This document shows, in pieces, positions 40,701 to 44,736 of a stretch of DNA of 44,736 nt. A program made the translations under genes and the position numbers. The stretch covers positions 1 to 44,736 of the IMG/VR virus record IMGVR_UViG_3300022221_000013. One strand, written 5' to 3'. The DNA comes from a virus. Under the pieces are notes generated by a model that saw nothing but the letters and a program-made list of their open reading frames with translations, had not been told where the DNA came from and did not search any database. Numbering within the stretch: the stretch's first letter is position 1; each line of letters starts with the position of its first letter.

Positions 40701-40864
40701 TTAATGATGATATTAACCGGGTTATGGTTGGTAAGCTGGACAGGCTTAATGATACGGTGAGGAACAAAAGGGAGGTGCATATTAATATCACAAAAAAGGG
40801 TATTGATTTATTGGCGAAGGAGAATAATACTTGGACAAAATACGTGGATAACAATTATGCTTAG
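37736..40864 (+). CDS. Tape measure protein
   Basis: A 1042-residue protein, mostly coiled coil. A hydrophobic patch at about residues 260-290 (LLANPIVLVIAAIVGGLTLLGAAF) and a second near 870-910 flank long helical rods. The C-terminus carries the usual GTDNAPGGLAVINELGREII and LERGSKVYTHEESKKM. It fixes tail length and forms the core of the tail tip; at 0.15 nm per residue the tail would be about 155 nm. It overlaps the next gene by 8 bases. Confidence 0.9.
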   Translation: MEKLTYKDFFDFDDDKPLSEAITNIEKLENVYKHLSQEVKKSAKKMADELKDVNVAFEGGQKEIMKTYDVTNAMLVENKKLKDSQDALAKSKKQLTNAVKAETGSMEDLRGKLKDAEKNYKALGDSADEAIKEKHLKDIAQLSKEFNKANNALKTAKKEAEAAAGSYNALNKQVLEGRKRLKSMGDGMKGNSEEFKNLQKELSENIAKLKEWDEAIGDNFRDVGRYDKALEGITGKMELIPGATSSAAGGVQAFGQQLKMLLANPIVLVIAAIVGGLTLLGAAFKKTAFAGDLFAKMGGYVSGIMSGVVKIADKVRIGVMAAFENPKQALIDLGNGIKNNIINRFLGIIELGKATALVLQGIWDRDLEKIKKGSLEAGQALIQMSTGFDKLQQSKIGDFVKDVQDMGNAFAELAEKQRELIRINRTREVQAARLQKLHEEQVAVGEDDTRAWGERQVAAEKAMITLERLGKVQLQIAQDNLNIINTEVQMRRKNGEDVEEILDRQKEAKLALIEAEKTLSMTELDNAEKRNKLLRDLYEKDLDILIDGFDNQKAVNERILADEKKTIEVRRALFEETKRLGQTALDEEIKVLQRTTKEKIDINDLIATSDAKVLHEKIRGLELTEIMEGRLLEVIRENRTYEQDYAEIKKTLDEAEALRMQNRIAAELEYGDIVGKRKVLENEITDEILKQTKLFAQSDRVALMRENIDLEKDMLTSRYQEEMRLAEQTITDEEERGKRKKILRAELHDAITALDRQAAEERKEILRQEFEKVVGLYQQGTQATMDVLNSRWEREDMRREEQMTKLEQQMNQEIELAGDNEARKEEIYAAFNEKQKQMEAEQAQANRRRAIFEKAMAATQVGIDTARAVMKAVAVSPLTGGLPFSAIVGGIGAIQLAAVLSKPIPAYAEGTDNAPGGLAVINELGREIIEDRLGNRHIIGTDGPTLTHLERGSKVYTHEESKKMLGGKDFDSAMKVYEGGAKRINAGALNDDINRVMVGKLDRLNDTVRNKREVHINITKKGIDLLAKENNTWTKYVDNNYA

Positions 40865-43775
40865 GGTCGAATTAATTAGCGCTGATCGGGGCAAACTCGT
40901 ACTCAATGAAGTTGACCCGGGGAACCTTACGGATTTTTCTATTGACCTAAAAAGGAGCAAGGAAAACGAAGGTCTGTTTTATGAATTCACGGTAAATTTA
41001 GATTTCAATAAAGCTAGCCGGGCGTACATCCGGGATGTGTACGAATCGGAAGGAATCGAGGGAATTATTAAAGTGAATATATACCAATATTTGCCAAATG
41101 CTAAAACGTGGGATATTGTGCACACCGGACAATTGAGATTGTCTAATTATGACCTTGGAGAAATTGACGTAAAAACGAATATTGAAAACATAGGATTCGA
41201 GCGGCGATTTATAAACCTGTTAAATCAGGATGTTGACATTGAAACGCTGGAGGCCTACAACGGGGAATCGATACCAGCGCCAAATATTGTGCAATTATCC
41301 TGCCCGCCAAAATCAATAATAAAGAGATCGGAGGTAACACCGGACAGCGGTGATTATTTCGAGCAGACCGGATTAATTATACATGAGTTTCCAACATGCG
41401 CGACCCCGGGCGGATGTGATCGGGTAAGGGACGAAACGGTTTGGGCTAACGTTAACACGCTGGGAGTTGTTTTTAATGAGATTGACGAGTTTTACCAATT
41501 ACCTTGGGGTTTTAGTCAATTAGCGGCAATAAACATGATGACCGTTAAAGATGCGGGGTTGATCGACCTTGATATAAGTCTAAACCTAAAACATACAATC
41601 ACGGCCACGGCGACATATAATAATTTTACGGTAAAAAACCAGGGTAATATATTAGGTGATGTCGAAATAAAAGCGTGGTTTAAACATGAAAGTGTTAGCG
41701 GTGAGGTGAAGACGTTGACGCAGATTGGGTCAAGTTGGGTAATACCGGAACATAGCACGGTAGACGTATTAGTGACAGACTTTGAAAAGAAAACATATCA
41801 GCAATCAGGGGTCACGGTAGAGATTGGGGATAAATTATACACGTATTACACGGTTCGTATATTCGCAACTTATGAACAGCTATTTGGCGCATTAGCCGCA
41901 ACGCTTGAACATTACGTTGGAGTTAATGCAAATGTGGCTGATACTTTTATTAAAGTTTCTCAAAAAACGACATTTCCCGCAACGGATTCAAAAAGTTTTT
42001 ACGTGTATGAGATTTTGGAAAAGATATGCCAATATTTAACGGGGCAGGCGGATTGTTTCAGGTCTGATTATTTTGGAAGGACAGACACCACGCCCGCATA
42101 TATTGAGGACGGTGCAGGATCATTGTTAGCCTTGACAAATGGACGATGTTTGCGGCAACTTTCAGATAATATTATTTATGTTAATTGGACGGATTTATTT
42201 CAAACGCTAAATTTTTTACATTGTTTGGGGTGGGGTTTTGAAACGCTGGAAGATGGCACAAATATTATCCGGGTCGAAAAGAGAAGTTACTTTTATCAAA
42301 AGGCAATAAATGTCTATGATTTCGGGCAAATATCAGGATTGAGAAAAAAACCCGCCATTGACAGATATTATGATCAGATTGAGGCGGGGTACCCGAAAAT
42401 TGAAAATATTAACCAGATTAATGGAATTGACGAGTACAATACATTTTTGCGGCTGTCAGTTCCTGTCACGCAAGCGAAGGGTAAATTGAATTTACGGGCA
42501 AAATATCGGGCGTCAGGTTTTGAAATAGAATCACAAAGGCGGCTGATAGAAACAACGGAGGACAGCAGGTTGGACGATGAAAATTTCATTATAGGATTGC
42601 GAAGAAACGCGGGCGTGTTGGAGGTTGCACAGGCACAGGATTACACAACGGTCGTAAATGTTTCTGATCCTAACACCTCATACAATCTGGATTTGACCCC
42701 ACGCAGGGCGTTGGAGAACTGGAAGGAGCTTTTAGCCTCGAACGTGTACCGGGGCAATGCGAAGATTTTAAAATATACTTATGGCGAAGGTAATAGGCTA
42801 TTGCAGGCGACCCGGAGTGGGGAAACACAAGCATTAGCGGAAAACAGCGACCTTGATTTGACGCTTGCGGATTCGTTATACATTCCTGACATATATACCT
42901 TTGAAACGGAATTACGGGCGGCAGATTATCGCGTGATTAGAGACAACCCAAAAGGCGTGTTTTCTTTCACAGATTGGGCGGGCGTGAAATGCAGCGGGTT
43001 TTTATTAAACATATCATATACGCCGGAAGAAAATCGAGCTATGGTAGATTTAATGAGAACGAATCACAATGTTACTATCATCACTGAAACCCCGGCGCCA
43101 TGGTCACCAACCGATATAGGCGCGGCCTTGAAGGGAATGTATGAGGTAGTAGGCGCGGGACTGGTATATGATGGTGATTATAGAGTATCACAATTAACGG
43201 ATTTATCGGGCGCAGGGAATCATTTCACATCAAGCGGGGCGGATCGGCCATTATACGAGCCTGCAAATAATCGTTTAAAAATATCAGGAACCGAGTTTTT
43301 TAGTAACCCGGGATTATTGGCCGCAATAGGCGCGGATCAGCAGGGGGAAGTAATAGCAATAGCGGAACAATTAAACGGGCTTCCTCCTTTGGTTTTGCGG
43401 ATATTCCAAGCCGCAGGGAGTGACAGTTTTTCATTAGGAATGGACAGCGTGGGCAAACCTCAAATATTGGGTAAATATTTCGGATCAGGTGATGGCAGAG
43501 GGAAAATTGTCAATATTGCGAGTGATGGCGTAGAACATTATTCATACATAAACGGGGTGCTGCAATCAGACTTAAACGATACGATTGACCCTACATATTG
43601 GATAGGTGACTTTCCGTCACAGGATCGGTTAATTATGGGCTATTCGGAGGATTTGCCATTAACCATGGTTAGTGAGTTGTACATAAAGGCGTTAATAGTG
43701 GTATCAGGCCGAATGTTAACAACGGATGAACGCAATAGTATGACTTCTTATTTAACGGAAAAATATTTAACTTAG
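40857..43775 (+). CDS. Large tail-tip/receptor-binding protein
   Basis: A 972-residue protein from the ATG overlapping the tape-measure stop. The first ~300 residues resemble a distal-tail domain (LVLNEVDPGNLTDFSIDLKRS..., INVYQYLPNAK-like adhesin strands). The last ~200 residues form a LamG-like lectin sandwich (VYDGDYRVSQLTDLSGAGNHFTSSG..., ALIVVSGRMLTTDERNSMTSYLTEKYL). It lies in the classic tail-tip position. Receptor binding is an inference from the LamG-like end. Confidence 0.7.
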   Translation: MLRVELISADRGKLVLNEVDPGNLTDFSIDLKRSKENEGLFYEFTVNLDFNKASRAYIRDVYESEGIEGIIKVNIYQYLPNAKTWDIVHTGQLRLSNYDLGEIDVKTNIENIGFERRFINLLNQDVDIETLEAYNGESIPAPNIVQLSCPPKSIIKRSEVTPDSGDYFEQTGLIIHEFPTCATPGGCDRVRDETVWANVNTLGVVFNEIDEFYQLPWGFSQLAAINMMTVKDAGLIDLDISLNLKHTITATATYNNFTVKNQGNILGDVEIKAWFKHESVSGEVKTLTQIGSSWVIPEHSTVDVLVTDFEKKTYQQSGVTVEIGDKLYTYYTVRIFATYEQLFGALAATLEHYVGVNANVADTFIKVSQKTTFPATDSKSFYVYEILEKICQYLTGQADCFRSDYFGRTDTTPAYIEDGAGSLLALTNGRCLRQLSDNIIYVNWTDLFQTLNFLHCLGWGFETLEDGTNIIRVEKRSYFYQKAINVYDFGQISGLRKKPAIDRYYDQIEAGYPKIENINQINGIDEYNTFLRLSVPVTQAKGKLNLRAKYRASGFEIESQRRLIETTEDSRLDDENFIIGLRRNAGVLEVAQAQDYTTVVNVSDPNTSYNLDLTPRRALENWKELLASNVYRGNAKILKYTYGEGNRLLQATRSGETQALAENSDLDLTLADSLYIPDIYTFETELRAADYRVIRDNPKGVFSFTDWAGVKCSGFLLNISYTPEENRAMVDLMRTNHNVTIITETPAPWSPTDIGAALKGMYEVVGAGLVYDGDYRVSQLTDLSGAGNHFTSSGADRPLYEPANNRLKISGTEFFSNPGLLAAIGADQQGEVIAIAEQLNGLPPLVLRIFQAAGSDSFSLGMDSVGKPQILGKYFGSGDGRGKIVNIASDGVEHYSYINGVLQSDLNDTIDPTYWIGDFPSQDRLIMGYSEDLPLTMVSELYIKALIVVSGRMLTTDERNSMTSYLTEKYLT

Positions 43776-43779
43776 CGCC

Positions 43780-44736
43780 ATGGCATTATATGTAGTAGTA
43801 GGTAGCTCGTCAACCGTAATGTATTCGACAGATTTGGGGTCAACGTGGACTAAAGCCACAGACACCGAAGTGATAAACACCCCTATGGATGCCGTGCATG
43901 TATATGATGCGAATACGTGGTATGTCGGCGGGGGATTAAATCGGAAAATATACAAGACGATTGACGGCGGTGTAACGTGGGCTCAATACACATTGCCTGT
44001 CGTTACGGGGGGATCAGGAGCGCCACGGATTCGGCGCATAAAATTCTTTGATGCAAATAACGGTGTTTGCGCAATCGATGATAATATACAGGGAGCCTTT
44101 TACACGACCGCAGATGGGGGCGCCACTTGGTCAAAAAAAACCATTCAGGAAAAAATAAATGATGTTTATTTCTTCGACCAATATACATGGATATTGTGCA
44201 ATGGAGATGGAGATATAAAAAAGACATTTACGGGGGGTAATACGGATTGGACATTAATCACAAACCTTGGCACCGAATTAGGAAGAATCCACAGTAACGG
44301 ACAAGAAGTATTTTGCAAGACTACCCGGGGTGGCGTATTCAGATCGCTTGACAAGGGTAATGTTTGGGGGGCGCTTGTTTCGACCCCGGGACAGGCCGGA
44401 ATATTAAACTATGGGAGCATATATGTTAATGACAAGCCGTTAACGGGGACGGACAAGTATGTGTACACGACCAGTCAAATCAAACTAGCGTCATGTAAAA
44501 CTACGGGCGGTGCATCGTGGGTCGATGAAACCGCAAAAATTCCCGAAAATTCGTTCGGGTTTTATGATATGTTTTTTGCGTCTGCATCGAAAGGCGTAAT
44601 TGTTGGAAGGGAAGAAACCGTATTAGTTACCACAGATGGTATAATTGGGGCAGGAACGTTGACTAAGATTAGCGCACTGCCATTGCCCGGAAACATAATA
44701 TTGTCGGCGGCACATGGTTTGCCGAATACATGTACG
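43780..44736 (+). CDS. Tail fibre/receptor-binding protein, N-terminal part (continues at position 1)
   Basis: 319 codons open to the window end and continuing in frame at base 1. Repeated Asp-box/BNR motifs (STDLGSTW, TIDGGVTW, TTADGGATW, RSLDKGNVW, KTTGGASW) describe a beta-propeller of the sialidase/sortilin type, without obvious catalytic residues. The full protein would be about 862 residues with a SprB-like repeat in the following part. A glycan-binding fibre is the likely role. Confidence 0.75.
   Translation, partial: MALYVVVGSSSTVMYSTDLGSTWTKATDTEVINTPMDAVHVYDANTWYVGGGLNRKIYKTIDGGVTWAQYTLPVVTGGSGAPRIRRIKFFDANNGVCAIDDNIQGAFYTTADGGATWSKKTIQEKINDVYFFDQYTWILCNGDGDIKKTFTGGNTDWTLITNLGTELGRIHSNGQEVFCKTTRGGVFRSLDKGNVWGALVSTPGQAGILNYGSIYVNDKPLTGTDKYVYTTSQIKLASCKTTGGASWVDETAKIPENSFGFYDMFFASASKGVIVGREETVLVTTDGIIGAGTLTKISALPLPGNIILSAAHGLPNTCT
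44545..44736. repeat. Terminal direct repeat, right copy
   Basis: 192 bases matching positions 1-192 except at 44608-44609 (AG here, GC there). The coding frame of the fibre gene continues across the repeat. The two codons differ as AGG (Arg) here versus GCG (Ala) at the left copy. Confidence 0.93.

Noticed and set aside
1-44736. CRISPR array, integrase, transposase or attachment site
   Set aside because: No regularly spaced repeats, recombinase motifs or IS-type inverted ends were seen. A diverged integrase cannot be fully excluded by eye.

Overview
The window is a tailed double-stranded DNA phage genome. Its first 192 bases recur at its end with two differences, so it is best read as one complete circular or terminally redundant assembly of about 44.5 kb, opened inside a tail-fibre gene. 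Every supported gene is on the + strand, most overlap or abut, and no integrase, lysogeny repressor or transposase is recognisable, so a lytic siphovirus-like phage is the simplest reading. A Bacteroidota host is suggested by TAnnTTTG-type -7 promoter elements, AT-rich start regions without Shine-Dalgarno sequences (often ...CATAGA...ATG) and a SprB-like repeat in the tail fibre.

Layout: (1) about 1-5881: receptor-binding and tail-tip genes (Asp-box propeller/SprB fibre continuing from 43780, CBM-like fibre, beta-helix-like spike, small Ig-like protein). (2) 5928-12149: early/replication block opened by a promoter with a palindromic operator: DUF932-type protein, putative annealing protein, Cas4-like PD-(D/E)XK nuclease, an unusual GHKL ATPase, DnaQ-like exonuclease and small unknowns. 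(3) 12150-12588: a 439-base gap that looks like a structured non-coding RNA ending in a terminator. (4) 12589-15752: Phg_2220_C-type replication protein, DnaB-like helicase and a NinB-like protein. (5) 15763-17073: an abnormal 124-nt tRNA-like gene followed by four small AT-rich genes. (6) 17078-23475: RusA-like resolvase, HNH-like protein, ASCH-like protein, TopoVI-A/Spo11-like Toprim protein, PolX-like nucleotidyltransferase, ParB-like protein, TET-associated-type glycosyltransferase, candidate small terminase, ribbon-helix-helix protein and SSB. (7) 23553-30571: large terminase, portal, scaffold-like protein and major capsid candidate. (8) 30652-31749: a terminator-bounded three-gene cassette with an early-type promoter lying inside the structural region. 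(9) 31776-43775: neck/tail completion, membrane proteins, a tail assembly chaperone pair with an A AAA AAG frameshift site, lysis genes, tape measure and a large tail-tip protein.

Two promoter classes are visible. Three sites share a 31-base architecture (TAGGAAGTTRYAAAAC plus a -7 element) in front of the DUF932 gene, the NinB-like gene and the cassette inside the structural region. Four sites read TAYCTTTG in front of the virion genes. This suggests early/middle and late expression. The most unusual items are the expanded tRNA-like gene, the roughly 390-nt structured RNA, the permuted-looking GHKL ATPase together with a separate TopoVI-A-like protein, the shared promoter box and the bounded cassette.
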